Of a stretch of DNA of 64,000 nucleotides, positions 12,626 to 24,094 are shown in pieces (position 1 is the stretch's first letter; each line of letters starts with the position of its first letter). The notes below the pieces were generated by a model, which had not been told where the DNA came from, did no database searches, and saw only the letters and a list, made by a program, of their open reading frames with translations. Location of the stretch: contig OY986973.1 in assembly GCA_963920575.1 (NCBI GenBank), positions 434,001 to 498,000 on the forward strand, written 5' to 3'. Source of the stretch: Narthecium ossifragum. Lineage: Eukaryota; Streptophyta; Magnoliopsida; Dioscoreales; Nartheciaceae. Position numbers and translations under genes: made by a program.

Positions 12626-14770
12626 TCAGTACCTAGGAACAGCCATGCAGACTAAAGGGTTCTTCATCTCCAGGGACATCTTCAAGCATTCAGATAAATC
12701 CACAACACCGTTGGCCGGAACCCACTTGAAGCTCTGAAGCAGCTGAGCCAGCCAGAGATGAACAGTAGCCAATCCCATGGCTTTACCAGGGCAAACTCTT
12801 CGTCCCGAACCGAATGGCGCCAACCTAAGATCAGAACCCAAGATGCTGATATCCTCAGTCATGAACCTCTCCGGCATGAATTCACCAGGCACGGCCCAGA
12901 TACATTCATCATGCGCTATCGCCCACATGTTCACCATGGCAGTAGTACCGGCAGGGACAAAGTGACCACCGACATGGACGTCGTGGATGGCAAGGCGAGC
13001 CCATGAGAGGAGAGGTCCAGGCGGGTGCATTCGCAGCGATTCCTTCACTATGGATTGCAGGTAAGGAAGGTTGGGAATGTCGGAATCAGAGACAGAGCGA
13101 GAGTTTCCAACAACGGCATCGATCTCGGACTGAGCTCTGGATTGGATGTCAGGATGCAGCACCATTCTGGCCATAATCCACTCCAAAAGGATGGCAATAG
13201 TATCAGTACCCCTAAAGATCATTTCCTGAAAAAAGGCCACGCAAAGCTGGCTGTCAGCTTCTTTTACTAAATAGTTAAAGCTTCAGAAAAACCACATAGG
13301 GGCAAAACTAATAACCACATTCTTCAAAGATTCAAACCAGGAGGTTTAACTAAAGAACCGTACGAGGGGACAATAAAAGAGTACATAAGACTTTCAACAG
13401 TTAAAATCCAACAAATGGAAAGCTAATCCCAGAAAACTGGAACAAGCTACACGATGACACATACATACCAAATATCCAGGAAAAGAAATAACTACATTTT
13501 TAGACGATCAGAAATGGTTAAAATTATGGAACATATCCACACCTGTAAAGTATGACTCCATGGCAAGCAGCACTAGATAAGAGAGGATGCTTTAGAATCA
13601 AGATAAAGTTCCATTCGTCGCAAATGAAAACGACAACAAATAAAAAGCTTCATAAAACGCACGGATCGACATGGGCAGACACTCATCAAGCATGCAACAA
13701 ATTTAAGTTGTACAGGGACTTAGAAAACAACAAATATAAGCCTTAAAAGTTAGAACCATCTCTAAAGTAAAACAAATCAGAGCACTTATCCTCAAAATCA
13801 CTGGAAAAAAAATGGAAAATAAATTAAGCTATGGAAAAGATAAATTTACCCAAAGAACAGCAACCATATCTGAATCAGAGAGCTTGTCCTCCTTCTCCAA
13901 GTCAAGCAACACATCCACAAAGTCACCAACACCAGGCAAGACACCATGTATTCTCTTACTCCTATGCTCTTCTATGATCTTGCCCACAAACACATTCACC
14001 CTGCTGACCAACCGCTTGCACCTCCTTCTCACACCTTGCACATCCAACCACCCCAACAGAGGGATGTGATCACTCCAGTTGAACACCCCAAGCAGTTCAT
14101 ACCCTTCCTTCACCAAACCTTCCAGTTCTAGCCCCTCTGCTCTCTCAAAATCATATATTTTCCCAAAAACACTCTTCATAACATTGTTCAAGGAACCAAA
14201 GTGGAACACTTTCTTCACCTCCACCAGACCATCTCTCTCCATCATGCCCTTAATATCTCCAATCATCTGCTCTCCTATCGCCCCCCGGCCATCTCCGAAG
14301 GCCGTAATCCTTCGTGGGCTAAACAGGTGAGTCGCAGAGATCCTCCGGAGATTCCTCCAGTACTCGCCAAAGGGAGCAAAGCCCATCGCCCGATGAAAAA
14401 GTAGCTCGTAAGCCGACTCTTTGATCGGCCGGTCGGCGAAGGCCGAGCTATTAAGTATCTCCTTGGCGGTGTCGGGGTGGCTCGACACGATGAACCGAGT
14501 TAACCCCGCAGAGAAGGCCATCAACCGGACAGCATCGGCCTCGCGAGCCAACTTACCAAGCACCCGATGCGCGGCGGTGCCCGCCAAGGCAAAGACAACG
14601 CCCGGCGGCCCTGGAATCGATCGCGATCCCCGCGAAAGAGCCCAGGCGACGCCCCCCGAGGAGAGCCACAGACCCAAGAGAGCAACAACCAGAACACCAA
14701 CGATCGGAGGAAAGGCCGTCTTCGATAAGACAAATAGCGTTATAGCTAAGTCGAAGCCGTTGGTAGTCAT
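12626..14770 (-). CDS. CYP78A: Cytochrome P450 of the CYP78A family
   Basis: Two exons, 13850-14770 and 12626-13225 (stop included), are separated by a 624-bp phase-0 GT-AG intron placed between VLW and EMIFRGTD, a conserved CYP78A intron position. Product 506 residues, a normal family length. An N-terminal signal-anchor helix (about 20-45) is followed by the Pro-rich hinge SIPGPPG, the I-helix FRGTDT, K-helix ESLR (369-372), PERF-type MPERF (424-428) and the heme loop [10 protein letters not shown] with the iron-ligand Cys at about 452. All key P450 residues are present. CYP78A enzymes (KLUH, PLASTOCHRON1 and relatives) are ER-anchored monooxygenases that control organ and seed size through a mobile signal whose substrate is unsettled. 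The C-terminus is a little shorter than some members. Which CYP78A subgroup it belongs to cannot be decided by eye. Confidence 0.95.
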
Positions 14771-14992
14771 TGCCAGGGTATTGGATAGTACAAAAGAGCA
14801 AATGGGTACTCTAAAAATCGGATATTTATGCTGTTTTTGGAGGAAAGGAGAGGTTTTGATGGGAGAGGAGAGAGCTAGGCAATGGAGGACGGTGGTTTAG
14901 GGCGGCGCGGAGGCGGTTTTCCGGGGAAGAAGGTAGGGAAGAAGGGAGGAAGGCGTGGGATGGGCGAGGGAAGAAGAGCGTGAAGCGGGCGG

Positions 14993-14999
14993 TTAAATA
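14993..14999 (-). promoter_or_regulatory. TATA-like box of the CYP78A gene
   Basis: TATTTAA on the minus strand, about 225 bp upstream of the P450 ATG, followed by a C/T-rich stretch suited to a plant 5' untranslated leader. Position and composition are the only evidence. Confidence 0.4.
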
Positions 15000-15463
15000 G
15001 GAGAGGGGGGAGTTGCGGGGGTGTTTGAAATTTAACCACTGTGGATTCGAGTTAACCACTGGGTTAAGTTCTTTTTAAACCGTCGCCTGGAATTCGAGAG
15101 GTCTTAGAGGAAACTGCCCCCATCGTTGAGATTATTCACCAGTTTACCACTGGATGATTACAATAATTTTGATGGCTGGGATTACGTGTTATCGATCCGG
15201 GCTCGGCATTTAAGTCATTAAAAATATTCACTAGGATATTATGAATTTGTCACCATGGCAGTTCAAATTTTGATCGGGGGGTGTGGTAAATTCTGGTGCA
15301 CATGATTGGGCTAGTTGCAATGTTAACTATCATGACATGAATCATGCTCTACTGAGATTGAACCCATTATATCCTACGACGGGCCGTTTCGTTTGGCATA
15401 TAAGGGTTTGTATAATATAATATTATCAACCTTATAATGAGTTAAAATTGTTTACATATATGT

Positions 15464-15680
15464 ATTCCCTAAGCTAGCTTTATATATATTTCCTAAGTTA
15501 GGTTTATATATACATATTCCCTAAGTTAGGTTTACATATACATATTCTCTAAGTTAGGTTTATATATATTCCCTATGTTAGGTTTACATATACATATTCC
15601 CTAAGTTAGGTTTACATATACATATTCCCTAAATTAGCTTTATATATATTCTCTAAGTTAGGTTTGCATATACATTTTCA
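15464..15680. repeat. Minisatellite, ~26-30 bp unit
   Basis: About eight head-to-tail units of TATTCCCTAAGTTAGGTTTA plus a variable ATATATACA tail. Units alternate between a short form and a longer form containing CATATACATA. Non-coding. Confidence 0.8.
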
Positions 15681-16354
15681 TTATTGGTTTGTTTGAATTC
15701 AACAGTTGCTAGGCAGCGGTTCAACAGTCGGTTACCAATGCTTGAGAGTGGGGGTGGGGGTGGTTACCGGAGAGAGTTTATGAGAGAGAGAGCGGTATGG
15801 GTTGGACGGAGGAGAGGTGAAGAAGGCGAAAGCGATGAGCCGGCGTTCAAGAGGTGAGGAGTCCAGTCTCGCGGCAGTGTCAGCGGTGGAGGGTACCGGG
15901 GCTAGCGGCTGCTGCCGCCACCGACGTCATCCTCTGAGGAGAAGAGAAAGGGGTTGGCACTGAGCCGGCGTTCAAGAGGTGAGGAGTCCAATCCTCGCGG
16001 TAGTGTCGGCGGTGGAGGGTACCGGGGCTGGCGGCTGCTGCTGCCACCGACGTCATCCTCTGAGGAGAAGAGAAAGGAGTTGGAGCCGGCGTTGAAGGAC
16101 GGAGGCGAGGAGTCCAGTCTCGCGAGCCGGCATTCACGAAGGAGAGGAGTCCAGTCTCGCGGCAGTGTCGGCGGTGGAGGGAGGTTGGGGTGGCTTGTGG
16201 CAGAGCTCGACGGTGAAGAGCAACCGTGGCGTCCAGGCGTTGGGCGTCGAGGTTCCGACGGGTGACGATATCGAAGGAGGAGACGCCGTGGAAGAGAGAC
16301 CCAAAGATGGGTTCTATGTGGGCAGGACCGGTGATAAAAGAGAGAGGTGGGGCA

Positions 16355-18586
16355 TGTGAGGACCCGTCCCTCTACTCATGTGGCTCGTCGTGGACCGCAA
16401 GGGCAATTTGGTAAATTGTGCCTTGTCGGCTTGTTTCACACTCGCGTGTGCACACACTGACCATGTTTGTGATAATGTTTGGCTAGAATGGTTAGTAGGA
16501 CCCGGGATCGAAAGATCCGGGCTTGGGCTTGAGTTCTTGCACAAGTCTAGCTTTTTGGACAAATCGAATCGATCTTCTCTAGCTAAGAGATCGATCTTCT
16601 TGTACCAGAAGCCAAGCTGAGTTCATCATGAGAGATCGATCCCTCATAGGTCGGTTCGTCCGCCTATAAAGCGGACTCGACAGATTTCCTTGAATCCTTT
16701 TGAAATCCGTGGATCTGGAGCTCAAATCTGCCGATTTTGAAGGAGTTTAAAGAAGATCCAAAGCCTAGCAACTAGGATTGAAGCTGCTATTGCTTAGGTA
16801 GGGATCCTACCAACATCTCTTCCGGGTTTTTGGAGTTTTCCGGTTTGATTATGTTATTATGCTTAGATCTGTTAAAATACATGTTTGTTTGCTGTGATTT
16901 CACCGGTTTTGGACTCGTGGTCCCTTGATCTACCAGATCCCAGAGTTTTAGGGGGTTTGGTACAGTTTTCCGGCGGCGGCATTTCTCGCCGTCCGGTCAC
17001 CGGAGAACCCATTCGGATCGATCTCCTTTGAGGAGAGATCGATCCCTCTGGGTTGGTCATGCTGCGCCCGATGAAGGATCGATCCTCTGCTTGGAGAAGA
17101 TCGATCCTGGGTCTTGGGTAGCATGGTTATCCTGTGTCGCGAGGAGGATCGATCTTCCTGGGAGGAAGGATCGATCTTTCTTGGCGCGACAAGAAGGGTG
17201 CCCTCTGTCTCGAGAAAGATCGATCTTCCTGGGAAGAAGGATCGATCTTCTTTAGCTCGACAGTGAGGGAAGGCTCACTGTTACTTAAAAGAGGAAAAGA
17301 TCGATCCTTTAGTAGCAGTGAGGATTTTTCATGACTTTTACCCGCGGGGGCTTGGTATTCCGGTTTTTCTTACCACTTTATAACTTGTACATATGTTTAA
17401 GCATTTTAGCCCTATAATAGGGGCAATGGTGAACCGGGGGAGTGATGACTCCCAGGATGTTTAGAATAAACGGGCGGGTAGCCCTACAGCTTTCCCTAGC
17501 CTTGCATGCCGGTGTGCGCCGAGGGCTTTATCTGTGATATCTGTGAGCTGTTGTTTGCGGGGCTGCTTCCCGATGTAGGTGCTGTGCTGGACTGCTGACA
17601 GTTGGTGGTGGTACCACTGCAACAGCTCCTAGACCTTACTTACCTATTCACCACCCCGGGGCGGCAGGGTGCCGTGCCCAGACCTTGTTATTTATAACAT
17701 CACATACTGTTGCATGCTTACATGTATTATCCTGCGCATATCCATAGCATGCATTGTGTTGTGCATTAGTTGCATCTGTATAGGGCGTTGGCGATGGGTT
17801 GTTCGCCGATCCGGGGCTTTCGAGTAGTCCGGATCTAGCTCTAGGACTGTTGCGGGTAGCTTGGTCCAGGACTCGATTTGTAGTATTCAGTCGATTTTGA
17901 TGATAGGGTTAGATGACCTGAATACATGTTGTTTGAGGTTTAGAGGTCGTGTCGCCCTCGAGCCGAGTCCTGAGGTGTAGCCGGCGTCCGGCAGTCTTTG
18001 ACTCTCTAAGTGGGGGTGTGCCCACTCAGCGGTGCCTTGTCCCGCCAGTAGTGTTCACTGTCATGCTGTGAGTCCGCAGTGCTAGGAGCCTGCGTTCTGG
18101 GACATCCGGTGGGGTTATGGGACCTTTGTATACATCCAGGCTTTGCTTTGGGGGCGACACTGTTGTGTTCCCTCCCTTGTGAGTGTCGTAGTGTAGTGTC
18201 CCTGCTGAGCTTAGTGCTCACTCTTATCCGGGCTGTGTTTTGCAGGTGCTGGCGCTAGTTCTTCTTCGATCGCCCCTACCGGGCCGAAGTTTGGTGACGT
18301 GGCGGCGTCTGGCGGTGCTTGAGGAGCGGCGATCTCAGTTTTACCTTTCTATTATAGATAGTCTCCTACGGGAGTGATAAATGTATAATTTCCCTGTTTC
18401 AGGATCTTGTATTATATTACAGTTTCAGTCTTTGAGGTTGTGAATGATTGTATAATACATGATGATTATGAATTGCTAGGGTAACCACAACGATTTGAGG
18501 GAAACATCGTCAAAATTTCCGCAGTAGGTTAGGTTCCGGTTCGCGTCGCCCGGCCCGGTTGGGCCTACACGGGTCGGGGCGCGACA
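16355..18586 (+). mobile_element. Solo LTR of a long-LTR retrotransposon, copy 1 (2232 bp)
   Basis: Starts TGTGAGGACCCG and ends GTCGGGGCGCGACA, so the TG...CA ends of an LTR are present. Flanks are GGGCA (16350-16354) and GGGCG (18587-18591), a 5-bp target duplication with one CpG-to-CA change. The tandem copy of the host unit at about 18940-18960 reads straight through this junction, which proves an insertion. No reverse transcriptase, integrase or gag is present and there is no second LTR nearby, so this is best read as a solo LTR left by unequal recombination. Ends and a ~100-bp internal block (GCCGATCC ... GTCCGGATCTAGC) match the LTR at 25266. Confidence 0.8.
17025..17310. repeat. GATCGATC-rich cassette inside solo LTR 1
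   Basis: Seven or more copies of (A)GGATCGATC or AGATCGATC separated by TTCCTGGGA(A/G)GA-like spacers. Additional copies lie at about 16570-16650. The corresponding part of LTR 2 carries a different short-repeat cassette. Confidence 0.75.
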
Positions 18587-19149
18587 GGGCGGGTGAGGGT
18601 ACCTCTGTCGCGATTTCGAACTTCTCCGCCGGCGTCGGGACCTCCGACCTCCCGACCTCCCCGATCTCCTCAACCGACCTCCGATCCCCCCGATCTCATC
18701 AACCTCCGGCGTCGCGAACAGGGAAGTGGAGGAGAGGAGTCCAGTCTCGCAGCAGCGTTGGTGGTGGAGGGAGGTTGGGGTGGCTTGTGGCGGGGCTCGA
18801 TGGTGAAGAGCAACCGTGGCGCCCGGGCGTTGGGCGTCGGGGTTCCGACGGGTGACGATATCGAAGGAGGAGACGGCGTGGAAGAGAGACCCAAAGATGG
18901 GTTCCAGGCGGGCGGGACCGATGATGAAAGAGAGAGGTGGGGTGGGTGAGGGTACCTCTGTAGTGATTTCGAGCTTCTCCGCCGACATCGGGACCTCCAA
19001 CCTCCCCGATCTCCTCAACCGACCTCCGATCCCCCCGATCTCCCCGACCTCCTGCGTCGCGAACGGAGAAGTGGAGCGAACAGTGTGGAAGCGTCGTCAC
19101 TGGAGCGGGGAAGTGGAGACATCACCGAGTTGGACTTCGCCTTAGAAGA

Positions 19150-20040
19150 AAGGCTTCAAAACGATGGTGTTTGCTGGCAGCGAGGAGGATGAAGGACAGA
19201 GGGGAAGAAGAGAAAATAAGAGAAAATAAGAGAAAATAAGAAGACGAGGGAGGAGAGAAGAAAAGGGGAAATTGTGTTTTTTTATTCATTTTGTTTAATT
19301 TTGTTTTTTTTAATATATTGTATAGTATTGTTGCACTTATATTGTATATCATAGGAGAATCTCAAGACTCCCCTTTTAACTTAGTTGATTAATTGCAATA
19401 CAATGTTGATAAATCAGAGGTTGTGTTTTTATTTGTAGTTGTCATCCATGCTCCTAAAGTAGGCTCATTCTAGCACAAACTAAATGCACGCAATCTCCTA
19501 TTCTAAATTTGCTACGTTTGTGTTCACAATTAATCAAAATATTGTAGTTGTCATCCCTTCGATATACAGAGTGTAGTGACCAAATGTTCATCACCATTCA
19601 CTATAGCAAGTTTGATCCTTTCCTATATTAATAGAGAATGATTGCAATTGGCAATTACATAATTAAAAATAGTTAATGGTGTCAAACATATTTATCGCAT
19701 TGCCAAGGTTTTCTGTAAATAGTGATTCATTTGGATGCTATCTAAGAATTAGTAATGATATTGTTGTTTGGCAATTATAGAATAAGAGGACCGTTTTAGG
19801 TTTAGTTGACAATATTTTTTTGTCATTGTGTGTTGTTTTGTTAGTTGTAAAAATCACTACCAATGTCACATGGACTCTCAAACAGAAACGTTAATGTAAT
19901 TTATTAAATTCCAAAAGTTTAAGGTCTCATATTGTTATAATTTTATAAATCCTTTATATGAAATATTGATTGGAGATACAAAAGTGACACATACTCACAC
20001 TAACAATTGCATGTCTCAGGTTGAGATTGTGATGAATTCA
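19150..20040. other. AT-rich intergenic stretch
   Basis: It starts with a purine-rich repeat (AGAGAAAATA, about 19200-19240) and continues as AT-rich sequence without splice-consistent open frames, recognisable genes or clear repeat boundaries. Confidence 0.4.
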
Positions 20041-20108
20041 GGGCCTGTTTGGTTTGGGTGCATCAGGGTGCATCGCATCGTGCGATGCACCCTGATGCAT
20101 CAATCCCC
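20041..20108. mobile_element. 68-bp hairpin micro-MITE
   Basis: A perfect 19-bp inverted repeat (TGCATCAGGGTGCATCGCA, 20059-20077, and its complement 20081-20099) encloses a 3-base loop. The unit starts GGGCCTGTTTGG, like the 7424 MITE, and ends CCCC. It is flanked on both sides by TGAATTCA (20033-20040, 20109-20116), an apparent 8-bp target duplication that is itself palindromic. Confidence 0.5.
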
Positions 20109-20679
20109 TGAATTCACGGTCAAAAATATTGAGTAGATCCTTAATGATTGACCTTTGCAACCAAGTACCATTGCAATAATCAGATCGGCTTACTATTATG
20201 GGCACTTTCTCCTATTCTTTCCCTTCTATTGATTGTATTGTCATTTTTTATTCCAATAAGTAGATGTTGACCATTATATATATGTGTCATTTTAATTGTG
20301 ATTTGAGGACTGTCAGTTATGTCAATCAATTTTTAATTAAGATCATTCTTAGCCATCATGGCATCTTACCATCATAAGATATTTTGTGACACATCATAGT
20401 TCTGTGTTATGGATTACTTATGCTTCATCCTATGATGAATAATGAAAAATCATAGGAATGATACAAATATCGGCGTTTGCATAGGGGAGAGAGCAGTCTA
20501 TCATCTCCACCGCATTGGTAAATGAGACTTTTGCCCATCGTTGAAGCTGCGGAAGTGGATTGCGTGATGTTGAGAAAGAACTGCCCATCATGATGCCAAG
20601 AAAGAAGTACTCTATGCGGTCTTATATTATCAATAATTTTTATACATTTTTATGGTTTATTAGTAAGAGAACTGTAAAA

Positions 20680-20707
20680 CCGTGCCAGGAGCACGGGTGA
20701 GTACTAG
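20680..20707 (+). mobile_element. Helitron 3' terminus
   Basis: Hairpin CCGTGC-CAGGA-GCACGG (20680-20696) is followed by GTGAGTA and the terminal CTAG (20704-20707) before host T. The 5' end was not located; it may lie anywhere in the featureless AT-rich DNA to the left. Confidence 0.55.
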
Positions 20708-20845
20708 TATATTTATAGCTAAACATTAAAATAAAACAAAAATGTTCTTTTAGATTTATTGTACGTGATATAGCTTATTTGTTGTATTTTCCATTCTGTA
20801 TTATTCGAGCAATTTCGTCGTTATAGTCTAGAATAATATAAGGGA

Positions 20846-21144
20846 CTAGTATACTGCGCACGGTTCTTTTAAGTCGGACACTATTTTTCCAATGAATGGT
20901 TTTAATAACTAATTCCTAAACATTATTTTCTTAAATTTTCAAACGGGCGGTTTTAGTACGTGACTAATTGAACTCTCTAATAATTAGTCACTCTAAATTT
21001 TCTAATAGACGATTTTAATAACTATGATCTCTCTAAATATGTGAATAATTGAATCGTATAGTTTAATTTTCAAATCAAATCAAATAATATCTTGATTATC
21101 CATGTAGGACAAACAGGACAACCCACCCGATCTTATATAATAGA
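20846..21144 (-). mobile_element. Mini-Helitron, ~299 bp, minus orientation
   Basis: On the minus strand it begins TCTATTATATAAGATC (5' end at 21144) and ends CCGTGCGCAGTATACTAG at 20846, followed by host T. The 3' hairpin is decayed. The 5' end abuts the CTAG end of the neighbouring element at 21145. A near-identical 5' end (GATCTTATATAATAGA on plus) recurs at about 38285-38302. Confidence 0.5.
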
Positions 21145-21322
21145 CTAGTAAATCCCCCTACCACCTGGTAGGGTAACTACCCTCTCTCCTCATCTCCTCT
21201 ACTAACTCCCCACTAACCCCTAACTCTCCTTCACCTAGGCTCCACCTAGGATAATCCCTGCCACATAGGACGCCATTAGGATAAAAAAAAATATACTTAT
21301 TAACCATCATGTTATATAAAGA
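21145..21322 (-). mobile_element. Mini-Helitron, 178 bp, minus orientation
   Basis: On the minus strand it starts TCTTTATATAACATGATGG after host A. It ends with hairpin CCCTACC-AGGT-GGTAGGG, then GGATTTA and CTAG at 21145. Hallmarks of a Helitron are intact; no coding capacity. Its 3' end touches the 5' end of the 20846-21144 element. Confidence 0.62.
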
Positions 21323-22096
21323 TGACTAGTGGTGCACCGCACATTAACCACCCAAAAATCATCTCACCTTAATTTATAAACATTTCCGCGTATAATGATG
21401 ATGATACGGTCACCGGAGGTGAATTTATAGCCACAGTGACACGCGAGGCGCGTGGAGTTCCTCGAACGGCGGGGCGGAGCGTAACAGCACGAAGCCAGCT
21501 CACGGCACGCGGCGCTAATCATCGCGTAGGCTATGAGGAGAGGACACGTGGCGATGTGGGGGGGGGAGGCTCGAGCTGATACGGAGGTGGATGCTAGCCG
21601 GTGGACCTCGAGTCGAGGCTGCCCGCGGGCAGTCTCCGGACGGCGCCGCCTAAAGCTCGATCCTGCCGGGGCTTAGCGTGCGGCGCAAGCGATCCGCCGT
21701 ACGTCTTCCTCGTGATGACGCATTGACGCTCACGTGGATCTCGAAGCGGAAGCACCCGAATCATAACGGTTTTAATCATGTAGGCGTGGGCCCACGTCGC
21801 ATGATTCCGCCGCCGCCAACGTACGTCACGCGCCGTCTTCTTTTACAGCCGCCGTCACAGAACGAATAAGCCCGGTTTCACATGATCCATAGATCCGACG
21901 GTCGTGGTGGCCGTCCCAGTGGATGAGCGTATAGAGAAATTAATGGCCGTTTGATCTGCATCAAACGGTCGAATGAATGGGAAGCCGCAACTAACCGTGC
22001 TTATTGCATTGAATCCATCTATAAGGGTTAGTTTTGGAAATTCCTGTTGTGATGCGTAAAAAGTCAGCATTAGCTCTGACCATCATACGTTATTAA
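21323..22096. other. GC-rich non-coding stretch
   Basis: About 21400-21860 is GC-rich with a G-box-like CACGTG (about 21545) and a hairpin around GGCCGTTTGATCTG/CATCAAACGG (about 21945-21970). Frames are short and show no family. It could be promoter-like or element DNA; no gene is supported. Confidence 0.35.
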
Positions 22097-22355
22097 GGCT
22101 CCCTTTTGGTATGATCATACCAAATGAGAGTAAGTATTAATGAAGGAAATATTCTAAAAATATTTTTAAATCCACTACTTATTTCATACTTTATTTCTCA
22201 AACACGTTTTCTTATTCCAAGTAATCATTACAAAATTATTTTAATTTTTCACTCTACTTCTTTCTTATTTTAAGTGATCATTATAAAGTTATTCCCAAAA
22301 TCAGAAATAAATTCCCTTAACCTGAAATAAAGTTATTTCTACACCAAACAACCCC
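22097..22355. mobile_element. Possible Tourist-like MITE, 259 bp
   Basis: The left end GGCTCCCTTTTGGTATG and the right end read inward GGGGTTGTTTGGTGTAG are partly matching inverted ends. The flanks are TAA and TAC, a near-miss of the TWA target duplication. An 18-bp perfect palindrome TTGGTATGATCATACCAA lies at 22106-22123. The interior is AT-rich and has no open frame. Confidence 0.35.
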
Positions 22356-23905
22356 TACAAGTCCATAACGTGGCATTTAGTCCACTTCGAACGTTGTTAT
22401 TCTTGCTTTAATGGAGACTGTTTGATTGCTTTGATTGGGTAGATGGAGTGGGCTAAGTGGGGACTGTGTAGTGATTCCAATCAGTCAAATTTCACTACAT
22501 TTTTGTCAGATGTAAAGCCCAGAGGCCAGAGTCATTCAGAATGTGATACCACCACTGTAATTTTGACAATAATTTTGATGCTGCATGCATTGCGTGCTAT
22601 TATCGATCATAATACTGCACAGTGTTCCACTATCGATCGAGCCAAAAATACAGCTCCACTTATGGCATACGTCTTTGTAGAAGATATTCGATGCTTTCAG
22701 GACCCAAGTCATGCATTCGTAGCCTGCCTAGCTAGCTAGCTCTGAGCTCTGGGGGTCTAGAAAGCGTGCGTCTATAAACGTAGGTGTATGTATAGGCGAT
22801 GATTAGATCAAATCCTGGGCGAATGAAAGGACCCCTCGGCTCTCCCCTTGTTTAAATGCCATCCTCTGCTAATATTTGGACACATTGGTTGCATGCATGC
22901 ATGCATACACGAGGCTCTCCCGAAAGCCCAAGCTGTGGGCGAACCTGCCACCTTACGCGCATGACAGCGAGCTAGTGAGAACAAAAGAGGACCACCAGAG
23001 AGACATCAATTGGCCTGGCCGTGTTGTTGAGCTCTTGGTAGGGGTACCATAGCCAAGGTACGTACGTAGTTATCTGGACCAGGGCACATGGCTCCAGCGT
23101 CGTCTTGCGACGCGCGTACCATCAGAGAAGCAGGCGAGTCTGGCGCTGGAGGCCTGGAGCTAGTCGTCGATGTAGGGTGATTGCTAGCCAGCCAGCTGTG
23201 TGGAAGTACTCTGACCGACGTCTGACCGTGTACTCGGTGTACGTACGTCTAGTCTGGCCTGGATGCAGTTGTCATCGTGGGGAGAAGTGCCGCCCGCGCG
23301 CGCCCAAGAGCTTATCCCTCACTAGCATGTATACAGATAGCGCGCAGTATAGCCATTGGCTTTTATGCATCGCTGTGTATAGTTTAATGCACAGGGGAGA
23401 AGGTTGGTCCCTCCAGTAGGCTTGCAGTCGTGTCGGTAGTGTCAGCAGGGGAGGGCCTATGGCCAGTCTGAAACAGTCGGCGCGTGTTCCACCTTTCACT
23501 GATGCTGGAGACCGCATGCAACAGTTGGTATATACAAGTAGAGAGGCCCATGACCCTTCTCAAACCTTAAAATCAACAAGGTTGCATGCGGATTATGAAA
23601 GATTGAAACCCACAATTCGCTGAACCATGGGCCAAGCCACTGCAAAGGCCACATATATAAAGACGACCCCTGAAACCACCGACTTCGACGTCGAAGGGGC
23701 GAGGATTCTGAAACCACCGCCTTTCACTGATGCGAGCATCTAAAGTGCGACTTGCGATATGAAAGCGAGCGGCGAGCGCATCTTTGGTGATGAAATTAGG
23801 CAACTTACAGTGGCACCAAAGAATCTACAAGAAAAGTGAAAGGGTGATTGGTCTGTTTTCAGAACCTGATTGTGCATGTGTGGTGGGTACGTGTATATAT
23901 AATTA
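22356..23905. other. Intergenic stretch, nothing firm seen
   Basis: Mixed-composition sequence with short GCATGCAT and GTACGTAC runs (about 22895-22912, 23060-23070). Several 70-100 residue open frames overlap on both strands, but none has a motif, a plausible splice structure or a repeated partner. Confidence 0.35.
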
Positions 23906-24094
23906 CTAGTTGTGTCCCATATCACATGACAGGGTAATCAATAATCCAACCTTAATAATTATTCAATAACTCTCTCCCATTAAACCCCCTTAATTTAGGT
24001 TTATCATGTCACATAGACTTCATCTAGAACATTCTCTCGTCACATAGGATAATAAAAATTTCACTTATAGATCTATCATCACTTATAAAAATGA
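23906..24094 (-). mobile_element. Mini-Helitron, ~189 bp, minus orientation, decayed
   Basis: On the minus strand it begins TCATTTTTATAAGTGATG after host A (24095 on plus is T) and ends GGGACACAACTAG at 23906, followed by host T. Internal sequence (CCTATGTGAC, GGGAGAGAGTTA, CATGTGAT) parallels the 21145 element. The 3' hairpin is weak. Confidence 0.5.

Larger units (their letters stand above)
15780..19140. repeat. GC-rich tandem-repeat block, split by a solo LTR
   Basis: Outside the LTR (16355-18586) this region is built from duplicated GC-rich units. A ~120-bp unit containing GAGGAGTCCAGTCTCGCGG and CCACCGACGTCATCCTC occurs at about 15850-15960 and 15970-16080. A ~350-bp unit (GAGTCCAGTCTCGC... 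through CCCCGATCTCCTCAACCGAC) runs from about 16140 to 16354 and resumes at 18591-18720, and is repeated at 18730-19075. Long open frames on both strands follow from the composition. The origin could be a transduplicated gene fragment in a DNA element, but no domain is recognisable. Confidence 0.65.

Noticed and set aside
22443..23717. Several 70-104 residue frames as possible genes
   Set aside because: Frames overlap in conflicting directions, lack splice-consistent extensions and show no family motif.
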